64,000 nt of DNA, taken from the NCBI GenBank assembly GCA_035772405.1, contig JAYKKM010000049.1, forward strand, positions 991,001-1,055,000, in the 5' to 3' direction. Below are positions 50,601 through 54,669 of the stretch, in pieces. Under the pieces are notes generated by a model. The model was given only the letters and a program-made list of their open reading frames with translations, was not told the DNA's origin and did not search any database. Position 1 is the stretch's first letter. Each line of letters opens with the position of its first letter. Source of the DNA: Chrysogorgia sp. JL179-B06. Its lineage: Eukaryota; Cnidaria; Anthozoa; Scleralcyonacea; Chrysogorgiidae. A program made the translations under genes and the position numbers.

Positions 50601-53014
50601 TTCTCCCATCCTTGCCTTCTCCCTTCCTTGTCTCCTCCATTCCTTGTCTCCTCCCATCCTTGCCTTCTCCCATCCTTGCCTTCTCCCTTCCTTGTTTCCT
50701 CCCTTCCTTGTCTTCTCCCATCCTTGCCTTCTCCCTTCCTTGTCTCCTCCCTTCCTTGTCTCCTTCCTTCCTTCCTTCCTTCCTTCCTTCCTTCCTTCCT
50801 TCCTTCCTTGTCTCCTCCCTTCCTTGTCTCCTCCCTTCCTTGCCTCCTCCCTTCCTTGTTTCCTCCCTTCCTTGTCTTCTCCTTTCCTTGCCTCCTCACT
50901 TCCTGCCTCCTTCCTTCCTACCTTCCTTAGTTCCTTCTTTCCTTCAACTACTAACAACACTATAATCTCCACAGACATCCCGACGAGCGAGCAGCAACAC
51001 CAACTCTGGTGCTTTTCATAACTGGAAGGTACTTCTGTTTGTGGAAACTAACAAACTACCCTCGTTTACAAGACTCTTGGAAGCTGGAGGTGCAAAAGTA
51101 GTTGGAACAACACTACGTGAGTCCACCAACAGTGCTACTCATGCGTTTATAAGTAAGTATGAAATATATTATGAGTATGATTTATTTCGATCACGCAGGA
51201 TAAGATTGCCCTATTTATCGAAGCCAGAGGCTCATGTTTTAAGCGCTCGACTATTCAGTTTATCACTATTTATTGCTTGGAAAACCCAACAGATAAGGAT
51301 TCCGAGGGCCTAAGATATAAGGTCGTTATCCGAGAAGACCCGAAAGTCTTACCATTTGCTGGTGTTGTTGCAAAGGCAGCACTTTCTCCTCAATTATTTT
51401 TAAGACCCTGAGTGGTGGTCCGACCGAGGATTTAAACCTGTCTCCCAGCACATAGACATGTGTGGTAACCACTAGACCACAATAGCTGATGGTTATCATA
51501 AGGTAATGACAATGGTGGTCAAGCTAACTCGAGTGCACCAGTGTATTTATTATCTGGCTTATAGCTAGAAAGGCGTCGAATAGAATAGAATAAAACTTTA
51601 TTTCACGATGGAAAAGACGTATTAACTATAATAAAGGTTATCTAACATATGGCCCTGCATCCTAGGGCGTGTGGGCGTCCCAGGAAACCCTACAATGAAA
51701 AAGTGAATGTCTTTGGACGCCCACAATTTTGAGGAAAAAGTAAATTATTCTCATGATTTGCCTAAAAATATAAATATATATGAAAAGAAATAGCTTATCA
51801 TACATTTCACAGTTTATCTCAACATACGCGTATCAATAAATAATAAAATTTCCAAGTCAAGTGAAGACTTTGTGTGAAAACCACTCGTTCTTCTCTACAT
51901 GTGAAATCTACCACTGAAATTGGACGCCCTCTTTCAAAATCCTGGCGGCTATAAGCTTGGATATAATTTTGTCTCTCTATTAACTATGATCATTTATAGA
52001 GCGCCACTTGCGGGTATTTGACGAAATATTACCCCTTGGGGCTTGGGATGATACAATTCCTCGTGGTAATATTTCGTCTCACTGAATACGCGAATATGAT
52101 ATATTTATAAGTAATACCATGACGTGGGGAAATCAGTGATTAAATTGTCCCCAACGACGAAATATAATTTTATTGTTTAAAATTCATTGTCAACCAATGC
52201 ATGTTCGCTCATGTTAATGAGGGGGTAATTAGACATTTTCGCTGTTTCGAAACGAAAATTAGAAAGTTTCCCTGTTTTGAGGGCGTTTAGGGATTAAATC
52301 ATCCAGTGAGAACAAACGAAATCGAGGTAAACATAGCATTATATAGACGATATGTGGACGATCGTCAAGCTCATATCCTCAGAAAAATGCACTAACCATT
52401 TAAAAACTTTATTGCAGACCAACGTTTCGGGGTCTTGCCCCTTTATTAAGGTAATATTACAGAAGCTAGTAAACCTACTTATATACAATTCTCAAAGTTC
52501 ATTAAAAATTCTAATTAAACTGAATTCATTCGTTCCGCATGGACTCAACTTAAATGATTTTACTTAATTAGAACTTTTAATGAACTTTGAGAATTGTATA
52601 TAAGTAGGTTTACTAAGACCCCGAAACGTTGGTCTGCAATAAAGTTTTTAAAGTTAAGAGTTTTATTTGAATTATATTTATGTTTTAAACTCGAGTTTTG
52701 GTTCGGTTTTTTGAAATATATATATATAAAGTAATATATAAGTGAATATATAAATGAACATGCGATCATCTGGTTTACCAGGTCATGGCACATCAGCTCC
52801 TCCTATCGAAAGCGTCGATTTTGAACGCATCGAGCAGGCTGGAGTTCTCGTATTACGAACAGAATACATCGCTGACTACCTCATAGAAAACCCTCCGCCG
52901 TCTTCGCACAAGTACCTTTTCCGGAAACCTCAAGAGCGACTCAAAAGCCGCAAAAGAAAGCCTGAAGAGGAATTCTCAGAAACAGTCGGAGAAAAGCGAT
53001 TACGAAAAAGTTAA
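10710..53014 (+). CDS. TOPBP1: TOPBP1 orthologue, complete gene of 15 coding exons
   Basis: This gene encodes DNA topoisomerase 2-binding protein 1, a nuclear BRCT scaffold. In known orthologues it binds phosphorylated RAD9 and Treslin, helps start replication and activates ATR-ATRIP at stalled forks. I joined 15 exons (10710-12081, 15597-15845, 18158-18342, 24590-24773, 27908-28309, 32919-33217, 35971-36138, 39288-39479, 41275-41529, 41696-41833, 41966-42142, 42428-42765, 46575-46761, 50975-51152, 52782-53014). All introns are GT-AG, all phases agree, and the sum is 4557 nt, giving 1518 residues plus stop, close to the vertebrate length. BRCT0-2 and most of BRCT3 lie in exon 1, BRCT4 and 5 in exons 3-5, BRCT6 in exons 7-8, BRCT7 in exons 12-13 and BRCT8 in exons 14-15. 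The phosphopeptide-pocket lysines K155 and K250 are present. An in-frame TGA at 10692-10694 fixes the start. No frameshift or premature stop was seen. Confidence 0.95.
12499..12928. mobile_element. TTAA-flanked inverted-repeat MITE, family B copy 1
   Basis: Ends AGTCCTATCCAGCCTGTG and CACAGGCTGGATAAACACT lie between two TTAA tetranucleotides, and the halves are inverted copies (shared CAGGAAGTGACGTCAACGCA). A related copy is at 57993-58451. Confidence 0.82.
13631..13953. mobile_element. Inverted-repeat element (MITE-like)
   Basis: Arms beginning GCTTGTGTACAGCCTGAA and ending TTCAGGCTGTACACAGGC, with matching inner segments (ACGATAGCTTGTCGACC, GGTTGACAAGCTATCGT). No ORF. Confidence 0.7.
14240..14480 (+). 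pseudogene. Penelope-like element GIY-YIG endonuclease fragment
   Basis: One frame reads CNDCDQDYIGQTKRHFSTHL then KEHQ, a zinc-knuckle-like CxxC followed by the YIGQT and RxxxHxxEH features of Penelope-type GIY-YIG endonucleases, then SALSEHTCITNHAFAW. The fragment lacks the reverse transcriptase and is a dead copy inside TOPBP1 intron 1. Confidence 0.75.
14705..14822. repeat. Degenerate short tandem repeat (GTGGGAAAC-type)
   Basis: Five or six diverged units built on TGGGAAAC/TCTG and GGGATC, period roughly 20-25 bases. Confidence 0.6.
14880..15546 (+). mobile_element. 5'-truncated LINE (CR1/L2-like) tail, copy 1
   Basis: Translation gives LYGLPEAELSKLQRIQNTAA, a frameshift near 15040, then ISPVLRNLHWLPVRSRIVFK and APKLWNSLPQEIRSF to LFLN-stop: the end of a non-LTR reverse-transcriptase ORF. 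It ends in an ATT microsatellite (15526-15546), a typical 3' end for this LINE group. Nearly the same sequence is at 33340-33770. Confidence 0.85.
15597..15845 (+). CDS. TOPBP1: TOPBP1 exon 2 (acidic linker after BRCT3)
   Basis: The acceptor TTTCTTAG precedes 15597 and the donor is GTAAGT. The exon enters and leaves in phase 1. It encodes about 83 residues of Asp/Glu-rich linker between BRCT3 and BRCT4, including DVLSQYLEF, which resembles the DLLSQYE segment of vertebrate TOPBP1. Confidence 0.88.
16155..16765. repeat. 20-bp minisatellite (TTAGCGTAACGTCTCCAAAG unit)
   Basis: About 30 tandem 20-base units with variants such as CGCAATGTCTC and CACAACGTAGCGTAACGTCT. The last variant is nearly the reverse complement of the array at 4885-5235. 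Confidence 0.9.
17050..17157. repeat. Purine-rich ATGGAGAAAA microsatellite
   Basis: About nine copies of a 12-base purine unit (ATGGAGAAAAAA or ATGGAGAAAATA). It produces spurious open frames on both strands. Confidence 0.9.
17251..17724. mobile_element. TTAA-flanked inverted-repeat MITE, family A copy 2
   Basis: Ends AGGACATTGGCAAC and GTTGCCAATGTCCT sit directly inside TTAA on each side. Long inverted arms share the sequence of 774-1221. Confidence 0.85.
18158..18342 (+). CDS. TOPBP1: TOPBP1 exon 3 (first half of BRCT4)
   Basis: Acceptor GATAAAG, donor GTAAGT, phase 1 in and 0 out. The product contains MICIKGFSEDQ, an ENNGGDV turn and IADYVILPMNY, which match the first strands and glycine turn of BRCT4. 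The donor follows an ATG codon. Confidence 0.9.
18540..19063. mobile_element. TTAA-flanked inverted-repeat MITE, family C
   Basis: Ends AGTGTCTATGAAGTG and CACTTCATAGACACT sit inside TTAA duplications. The arms share CACTTGAAATTTTCAGTG and AGCTCGAAGAC in inverted orientation. The centre includes a GATA microsatellite. Confidence 0.85.
19075..19630. mobile_element. Inverted-repeat element with nested palindrome
   Basis: Sequence around AGGAATGGTAATGTAGAGCT and CACGTCGTTCTTGAGATA recurs in diverged form at 56565-56760. Inside, 19195-19385 holds a further inverted segment around AAATCCGTATTT and AAATACGGATTT. Confidence 0.55.
19660..19716. repeat. Telomere-like CCCTAA array (interstitial)
   Basis: About nine copies of CCTAACCCTAAT-type sequence, the complement of TTAGGG-like repeats. 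Followed by CTTGGGTTGATGTTATAA, a flank also found after the 14-bp array at 46480. Confidence 0.85.
19790..22798. repeat. 68-bp satellite array, about 44 copies
   Basis: Nearly identical 68-base units, each with ACTGTTACCAATGCTTTTGA, TTTTCCGAACAAGACACATT and ATGTTAATCTGAAAGCCCAA. Variants (ATCAACGC with an extra TT, AATCTAAAG, a shortened unit) recur about 1.1-1.2 kb apart, showing higher-order duplication. The right flank to 22970 matches 40980-41145. Confidence 0.97.
23125..23379 (+). CDS. Small conserved ORF in Harbinger-like element
   Basis: 84 codons starting MAINNIIAGMFLSTISALVH, with a basic IIWRRTNIKKRGKALL segment. A second copy on the minus strand at 43083-43325 keeps the frame with about nine substitutions and an in-frame five-residue insertion. 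It could be a transposase N-terminal fragment or accessory protein. I do not recognise a domain. Confidence 0.35.
   Translation: MAINNIIAGMFLSTISALVHFNMCLKLIIWRRTNIKKRGKALLATIIEVVASKQAFNSPLIYNVVDLNNTTSAQLLSLAANCRL
23443..24351. mobile_element. Nested DNA element with AGGGCTCAAAATAACGGCCGG ends
   Basis: Inverted ends of at least 19 bases (AGGGCTCAAAATAACGGCC and GGCCGTTATTTTGAGCCCT) enclose about 909 bases, with GACCGGTCAAAAT-type subterminal repeats. The related copy at about 42985-43015 is uninterrupted, showing the empty site. hAT-like by appearance. No transposase seen. Confidence 0.7.
24590..24773 (+). CDS. TOPBP1: TOPBP1 exon 4 (end of BRCT4, start of BRCT5)
   Basis: Acceptor TTATGTAG, donor GTTAGT, phase 0 in and 1 out. 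It encodes the BRCT4 terminal tryptophan segment TFCWLERS, then NFLFTPF and the BRCT5 opening VISISQYAGIERE, all recognisable in vertebrate TOPBP1. Confidence 0.93.
24812..25735 (+). mobile_element. Penelope-like element 3' fragment with inverted ends
   Basis: A fragment encoding the end of a Penelope-like ORF: LRVIFRPVCRLSSFFRFKDR then TCRCCQASYIGETCRLLHTR and VSEHMG, the GIY-YIG endonuclease. There is a frameshift near 25050 and the reverse transcriptase is absent, so it is inactive. The left end (ATTAATGCCCAGCAAATAGC) is the complement of the right end, so the fragment is bracketed by inverted terminal sequence. A hammerhead-like core lies at 25616-25645. Confidence 0.8.
25010..25462 (+). 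pseudogene. Penelope-type GIY-YIG endonuclease remnant
   Basis: 150 open codons. Residues about 45-75 hold VVYTFTCRCCQASYIGETCR, with the CxxC knuckle and the YIGE core, then RVSEHMG. Upstream sequence continues the homology in another frame (24960-25050). Cut off from the polymerase domain. Confidence 0.75.
27095..27775. mobile_element. DNA element with GTTCCGGCCGGAAC repeats
   Basis: Clusters of GTTCCGGCCGGAAC palindromes at both ends and a GGTGCATCCCTA right terminus, typical of some hAT elements. The left terminus is not matched, so it may be truncated. A smaller MITE (27469-27624) sits inside. Confidence 0.5.
27469..27624. mobile_element. Short inverted-repeat MITE
   Basis: 156 bases with inverted arms CATTTTCCACTTT and AAGTGGAAAACG, then TTTCGCTCGCCGCTAG and CTAGCGGCGAGCGAAA. 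No ORF. Confidence 0.8.
27908..28309 (+). CDS. TOPBP1: TOPBP1 exon 5 (BRCT5 core and linker)
   Basis: Acceptor GTTGCAG, donor GTATCA, phase 1 in and 1 out. It encodes the BRCT5 body with TGPKYDAA (K694, the position of the BRCT5 phosphopeptide lysine) and ITADWLFECARTG. A poorly conserved linker follows. The GGATCC satellite begins about 40 bases after the donor. Confidence 0.95.
28351..29905. repeat. GGATCC-rich satellite, ~69-bp compound unit
   Basis: Alternating 30- and 39-base subunits built from AGGATCCTGTTTTAATTTAG, AGGATCCTATTT and TTAAGACCCTGAAGG. Dozens of BamHI-type GGATCC sites. The edges degrade (GATCTTACAAGATCTTATAG at the right end). Confidence 0.95.
30262..31761. mobile_element. 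1.5-kb TTAA-flanked DNA element
   Basis: Inverted ends AGTGGCACTAC and GTAGTACCACT sit directly inside TTAA at 30258-30261 and 31762-31765. Internal sequence has duplicated segments (TCTCTCGTC and GAGAGAATCTTTGCA near 31120 and 31300). A short acidic frame at 30523-30594 reads MSSLSDEEFEENDLDLFEKQ, of unknown meaning. Confidence 0.7.
32180..32870 (+). mobile_element. 5'-truncated LINE tail, second family
   Basis: Translation gives STLDYCNSLLGLPYKEISKL then LQRIQNSAARLVTK, LPILRNLHWLPVRKRIIFKV and, after frame breaks near 32432, APRLWNDLPKEIRSS to LKTYLFNS-stop. The 3' side carries ATT microsatellites at 32784-32816 and 32836-32866. Related to, but distinct from, the copies at 14880 and 33340. 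Confidence 0.85.
32919..33217 (+). CDS. TOPBP1: TOPBP1 exon 6 (BRCT5-BRCT6 linker)
   Basis: Acceptor TGCTTTAG, donor GTAATA, phase 1 in and 0 out. It encodes 100 residues, including RPSFDLSDAIEIL, a conserved linker segment of the family, then a Ser/Arg-rich tract (SSGSSSAHSRVSRGSRSS) and a helix ending at VALKNSGN. Confidence 0.9.
33340..33770 (+). mobile_element. 5'-truncated LINE tail, copy 2 of first family
   Basis: Reads GQAPVYITDLLNKYKPTRDL and APKLWNSLPQEIRSF to LFSN-stop with an ATT microsatellite at 33741-33769. Almost identical to 14880-15546 but with a shorter 5' end. Confidence 0.88.
33980..34141. mobile_element. Short inverted-repeat element
   Basis: Arms GTAATGCAGGTCTGAGC with GCTCAGATCTGCATTAC and GGTGGTCTT with AAGACCACC form an imperfect hairpin about 160 bases long. 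Confidence 0.75.
34563..34630 (-). repeat. tRNA-like sequence (SINE head or tRNA pseudogene)
   Basis: On the minus strand it reads GTCTCGGTATCTCAATGG (A-box-like) and later GATTCGATTCCTGAC (B-box-like) about 40 bases on, but lacks convincing clover-leaf stems. Confidence 0.5.
34709..35432. repeat. 21-bp minisatellite (AGTAGAGACAGACGAGCTT core)
   Basis: About 34 copies of a 21-base unit with TTGAG/TTGGAG variants. The period is a multiple of three, so frames stay open on both strands (up to 337 codons), but the encoded Ser-Ser-Ser-Val-Ser-Thr repeats are an artefact of the array. Confidence 0.96.
35640..35710 (-). repeat. tRNA-like sequence, B-box only
   Basis: Minus strand contains GTGGGTTCGAAACCCAACC, a strong T-arm/B-box, next to sequence also seen around 35590. 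The 5' half is not a convincing tRNA, so a SINE remnant is more likely. Confidence 0.4.
35971..36138 (+). CDS. TOPBP1: TOPBP1 exon 7 (first half of BRCT6)
   Basis: Acceptor ATAAAACCAG, donor GTAAAC, phase 0 both ends, 56 codons. The product contains VVLVVSKKLSKLQADI and GADCRWNLDDLCTHVIHE, a strong match to BRCT6. Confidence 0.95.
36290..37360. mobile_element. Composite repeat with direct and inverted ACGCACGCTGTGATTGGTCA modules
   Basis: The module TACTCTACGCACGCTGTGAT with GGAGACCGGAATGACGTCAG appears at 36291-36414 and 36540-36660 in direct orientation and at about 37225-37360 inverted. It may be a DNA element with duplicated left end. Confidence 0.65.
36664..36803. repeat. 18-19-bp minisatellite (CCACCGTTGAGACCTCTTG)
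   Basis: About seven units, alternating GTTGAGACCTCTTG and GCAGGGCCCCTTG versions. Confidence 0.88.
38197..38248. repeat. Perfect 17-bp-arm hairpin
   Basis: TGCATTGTGGTTGTGCG at 38197-38213 is exactly complementary to 38232-38248, with an 18-base loop CAGAACGTTCTCGTGCTA. Confidence 0.8.
38518..38956. mobile_element. Inverted-repeat MITE, family D
   Basis: Long inverted arms sharing TTTGCATATCAAACAAACTG and GAAGATTTTCGTTTCTTCGC. The left flank is TTAA, the right one is TTGA (mutated). Inner TCAGTTTGTTTGATATG is shared with family A. Confidence 0.82.
39288..39479 (+). CDS. TOPBP1: TOPBP1 exon 8 (second half of BRCT6)
   Basis: Acceptor TATCTTCAG, donor GTAGGT, phase 0, 64 codons. It encodes GRITREYNQVKSKGVHVVS, then PHWLYTC with the BRCT tryptophan, and the YPTNYNPKLTLS tail typical of BRCT6. 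Confidence 0.95.
39480..41274 (+). other. TOPBP1 intron 8
   Basis: Includes a tandem CTTCAGAGTTCAGA stretch near 39580-39640, two ~40-base CGTCACCATGACGTCATCAT-type palindromes near 40450, an inverted copy of the CCTAATAATATC repeat (40690-40790) and a single unit of the 68-bp satellite with its right flank (40919-41145). Confidence 0.7.
40919..41145 (+). repeat. Single 68-bp satellite unit plus right flank
   Basis: One CTGAAAGCCCAATAAACCGG unit followed by the same ~180 bases that end the large array at 22798-22970 (shared CACGCCCGCGTAGCATCATG and CCAATCGCAGAGTTGTTTAT). Confidence 0.9.
41275..41529 (+). CDS. TOPBP1: TOPBP1 exon 9 (linker before ATR-activating region)
   Basis: Acceptor CATACCAG, donor GTATGT, phase 0, 85 codons of low-conservation, Glu/Lys/Ser/Thr-rich linker ending EEIRQIKGIAQAL. 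The open frame runs on into the CTGT microsatellite. Assigned by phase and position. Confidence 0.82.
41541..41660. repeat. CTGT microsatellite
   Basis: About 25 CTGT units with a few interruptions in the 166-base intron 9, right after the donor of exon 9. Confidence 0.95.
41696..41833 (+). CDS. TOPBP1: TOPBP1 exon 10 (Ser/Arg-rich)
   Basis: Acceptor GTTTTTTAG, donor GTAATA, phase 0, 46 codons. The peptide is rich in Arg, Ser and Asn (STRRRSRRSNNS to RLRSLRSGQ), similar to the Ser/Arg stretch before the ATR-activating motif in other animals. Confidence 0.85.
41966..42142 (+). CDS. TOPBP1: TOPBP1 exon 11 (ATR-activating motif)
   Basis: Acceptor CCTTGCAG, donor GTAAGT, phase 0, 59 codons. It contains ITYDDPTSRIERERI, matching the core of the ATR-activation domain. 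In vertebrates the aromatic position here is a tryptophan whose mutation abolishes ATR activation. In this protein it is tyrosine (about Y1165). Confidence 0.93.
42271..42359. repeat. CTGCA microsatellite
   Basis: About 17 copies of ACTGC in intron 11, with open frames on both strands that are not genes. Confidence 0.95.
42428..42765 (+). CDS. TOPBP1: TOPBP1 exon 12 (linker and first half of BRCT7)
   Basis: Acceptor TTGTTTCAG, donor GTGAGT, phase 0 in and 2 out. A Pro/Ser/Thr-rich linker with PSPSQTPSPTAPP is followed by FLLSSMSQQEKIDYGALIEE, LGGEV and CRHIIVGQL, the first half of BRCT7. Confidence 0.94.
42812..43340. mobile_element. Harbinger-like element, copy 2 (partial)
   Basis: The left end TAAAGGGCTGTTTACATGAA matches copy 1. 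The internal sequence is inverted relative to copy 1 and includes the ORF at 43083-43325. The far end after 43340 is missing. Confidence 0.65.
43083..43325 (-). CDS. Small conserved ORF in Harbinger-like element, copy 2
   Basis: 80 codons from MFLSTISELVHFNMCLKLII to AANCRL-stop, parallel to 23125-23379. Frame kept despite substitutions and a 15-base insertion (KELFI). Confidence 0.3.
   Translation of the reverse strand: MFLSTISELVHFNMCLKLIIWRRINIKKRGKALLATIIDAVASKQVFNSPLIYNVVDKELFILNNMTSAQFLFLAANCRL
43545..46465. repeat. 14-bp satellite (CTCTAATACTATAA), about 200 copies
   Basis: About 2.9 kb of 14-base units with ACCCTAAT and ATCCCTAA variants that resemble telomeric CCCTAA. Ends at CCCTAATACTGGCTTGGGTT, about 110 bases before exon 13. 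Confidence 0.97.
46575..46761 (+). CDS. TOPBP1: TOPBP1 exon 13 (second half of BRCT7)
   Basis: Acceptor GTTATTTCAG, donor GTTTGT (weak), phase 2 in and 0 out. It encodes NEKCLASIAAGNWVLHKSFL, then AGHFVKEEVHEWG and RRWRMELGK. The exon is squeezed between two satellites: the 14-bp array ends about 110 bases upstream and the polypyrimidine array starts about 40 bases downstream. Confidence 0.95.
46800..50930. repeat. 17-bp polypyrimidine satellite (CTTGTCTCCTCCCTTCC), about 240 copies
   Basis: About 4.1 kb of almost pure C/T on the plus strand filling intron 13. Units vary at a few positions (CCATCC, GCCTTCT, TTTCCT). No unit contains a stop in most registers, so all three plus frames and several minus frames stay open for more than 1000 codons. 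The longest (46519-51021) starts before and runs through exon 13. These are not separate genes. A TTCC run lies at 50764-50810. Confidence 0.97.
50975..51152 (+). CDS. TOPBP1: TOPBP1 exon 14 (first half of BRCT8)
   Basis: Acceptor ATCTCCACAG, donor GTAAGT, phase 0 in and 1 out. It encodes GAFHNWKVLLFVETN, then FTRLLEAGGAKVVG and SATHAFI, the first half of BRCT8. It begins 45 bases after the end of the polypyrimidine satellite. Confidence 0.94.
51415..51480 (-). tRNA. tRNA-like sequence, probable pseudogene or SINE head
   Basis: Minus strand starts GTGGTCTAGTGGTTACCAC (A-box and D-arm-like) and ends TTTAAATCCTCGGTCGGACC then AC. The end GACCAC pairs with the start GTGGTC as an acceptor stem. 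The B-box is degenerate (TTTAAATCC), so function is doubtful. Confidence 0.4.
52400..52652. mobile_element. Inverted repeat with hammerhead-like CCCCGAAACGTTGGTC ends
   Basis: Arms share ACTTTATTGCAGACCAACG and its complement, plus TATATACAATTCTCAAAGTT, around a short centre. GGGGC and GACCCCGAAACGTTGGTC resemble the stem II and GAAAC part of a hammerhead, but the CTGANGA core is degraded. Confidence 0.55.
52782..53014 (+). CDS. TOPBP1: TOPBP1 exon 15 (end of BRCT8, basic tail, stop)
   Basis: Acceptor GTTTACCAG, phase 1 in. It encodes VLVLRTEYIADYLIENPPP, the conserved end of BRCT8, then a basic tail with KSRKRKPEEE and EKRLRKS that looks like a bipartite nuclear localisation signal, as in vertebrate TOPBP1. 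The stop is TAA at 53012-53014. Confidence 0.95.
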
Positions 53015-53222
53015 AATGATGAAAAGCAAATTGGTGAACGAATATATTTTATTAAGACAGTCAGACCTGATGGCTCACATGACGATGTACAAGCAACAAC
53101 AACAAACTTTGCTTTATTTTATATATTTTTTCCTAGAAAATTATTGATTGTTTAGTATATAGTATCCAATGAATCTTTAACTTCTCGAACTGTACAAAGA
53201 TGTGTTTTATTCTTTTGATTTA

Positions 53223-53228
53223 AATAAA
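53223..53228 (+). promoter_or_regulatory. Probable TOPBP1 poly(A) signal
   Basis: A canonical AATAAA lies about 210 bases after the TOPBP1 stop in an A/T-rich stretch, a suitable distance for a short 3' UTR. Confidence 0.55.
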
Positions 53229-53448
53229 AATTTAAAAAACACATTTAAATAATTCCGTTATTTGTTTACTGCTCAATGCCTTGCTTTATTTCGGTTTGAT
53301 CATTTTGTTTTTACTGCTTCTCGAGTCTTCTATTGGATTTAGAAAAGTCGGTGGACTGGATGGTCGTCAGGTCGTGTACGTAAAGATACTTCATACTTGA
53401 TAACTTTATATATAGAGAGTATCAAATATTGTGTATTACGTGTCCAAT

Positions 53449-53520
53449 CTTGTAGCTCAGTTGGTAGAGTTGGACTGGATGACCAAAGATTGCGAGTTGC
53501 GTGACTATTCCACGATACTT
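53449..53520 (+). repeat. Degenerate tRNA-like sequence
   Basis: TCTTGTAGCTCAGTTGGTAG is a good A-box/D-arm. The B-box region is degraded. Probably a SINE or tRNA relic between TOPBP1 and the GPCR. Confidence 0.4.
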
Positions 53521-53694
53521 CATTACAAAAGTGAAGCATTACTGTTTCAAGATTAATTGATATTATTTCTTCTAAACATATACCAGCATACTCGTTTTGA
53601 AAAAAACCTAGAGACTGTAGAGTGTTCTGTTGCAGTCATACTTATTTCCTTCGCAAGGATTTCACGATGAAGTGTTCCATAATTGACTTAATTG

Positions 53695-54669
53695 TTACAT
53701 TTCGGTCTCTAAAGGCGCGACTGTATTTTTATTCCTTTGATATTTCTTTCCAACCCCATGAGCCTTCCTGAACCACTGAAATGGCATCGTTATTCTGAAG
53801 AACTCTTCCCTTATATCGCTATTAAAATGAACCAACACCAGCGGAACCAACCCAGCGAAACTATACGTTATTATTTCCGTGAGGACATCAAAGGTTTTGA
53901 CGCTATCCGTTGAGAGGGATTGGGTATCCACGATGAGAAAGATACATCGTGGAGCCCACATTAAAATATACAAAAGAATGATAAGTATAACGACTCTGGA
54001 CCAACGAACTTCAGATGAGAAATCCAATGGTATTCGCCTGTACTCTGTAAACCGGGAATCGACTACTCCAATCGATTGAGCGTGCTTTGACGAGATCTTC
54101 ATGATCTGATAGTGAACAACAAACATTAATATCAATGGGATGATCTCAACAGCCAGGAGAAGATAAACGTAGTTTTCCTTGCTTAATAGATTGAAGTTAC
54201 AGTTGAATAGTTTGAGGGTGCTCCCCGAGTGGTAGAATGGTAGAAACGAGATAAGAATGGCGAAAGCCCATATGGCTAACAATAAGGTATTAGCCCGGCA
54301 TTTAGTCATTACTGAGGCGTAGCTTTCGGATCTTGATATCGCAATGTACCGGTCCATACTCATGGTACCTAGAGTTAAGATCGAGACCACGCACCAGAGC
54401 AGAGTGAATGTCAGGTAAACTTCACAGAGAGTAGTTTCTTCATTTGGTTCGCCAGGAGATTCCTGCCAAACACGAGCCACGCGTAGAGGAATGATTGCTG
54501 TAGCAGGTATAAGATTCGCGAATATGAGACTGGTGGAATGAAGATGAGTTGTTCTATGTAGTCGCTTGTTTCTCCACATCGAGATAAGAATAAGAAGATT
54601 TCCAATGAGAGTAAACAGCATCAAAAGCACCAATAATATCGAGTTCACCTCCAAGATTCCGCTTGCCAT
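53695..54669 (-). CDS. Intronless class A (rhodopsin-like) GPCR
   Basis: This 324-residue protein should be a plasma-membrane G-protein-coupled receptor with an unknown ligand. Seven hydrophobic segments are visible, at about residues 10-31, 46-66, 83-103, 127-145, 167-186, 226-247 and 262-280. Hallmarks present are N24 in the TM1 IGNLL motif, C82 at the top of TM3 with C157 in extracellular loop 2 as the likely disulfide, DRY at 106-108, W134 in TM4, P178 in TM5 and P240 in TM6. Missing or altered are the TM2 aspartate (N52 in LIFANLIPA) and the NPxxY of TM7 (VPLVL at 275-279). The N terminus is only about eight residues, so no large ligand domain. The upstream ATTTCAG could be the acceptor of a 5' UTR intron. 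Single-exon receptors of this type are abundant in cnidarians. It is convergent with TOPBP1. Confidence 0.9.
   Translation of the reverse strand: MASGILEVNSILLVLLMLFTLIGNLLILISMWRNKRLHRTTHLHSTSLIFANLIPATAIIPLRVARVWQESPGEPNEETTLCEVYLTFTLLWCVVSILTLGTMSMDRYIAISRSESYASVMTKCRANTLLLAIWAFAILISFLPFYHSGSTLKLFNCNFNLLSKENYVYLLLAVEIIPLILMFVVHYQIMKISSKHAQSIGVVDSRFTEYRRIPLDFSSEVRWSRVVILIILLYILMWAPRCIFLIVDTQSLSTDSVKTFDVLTEIITYSFAGLVPLVLVHFNSDIREEFFRITMPFQWFRKAHGVGKKYQRNKNTVAPLETEM

Larger units (their letters stand above)
51153..52781 (+). other. TOPBP1 intron 14
   Basis: Contains a tRNA-like sequence (51415-51480), A/T-rich spacer with an ATAGAATAGAATAAAACTTT stretch near 51580, and an inverted repeat of Penelope-end type (52400-52652). 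No coding exon seen. Confidence 0.75.

Noticed and set aside
46519..51021. 1500-codon and other >1000-codon open frames on both strands as giant genes
   Set aside because: They are translations of the 17-bp C/T satellite in TOPBP1 intron 13. All frames are open because the unit lacks stops. The only real coding part is exon 13 at 46575-46761.
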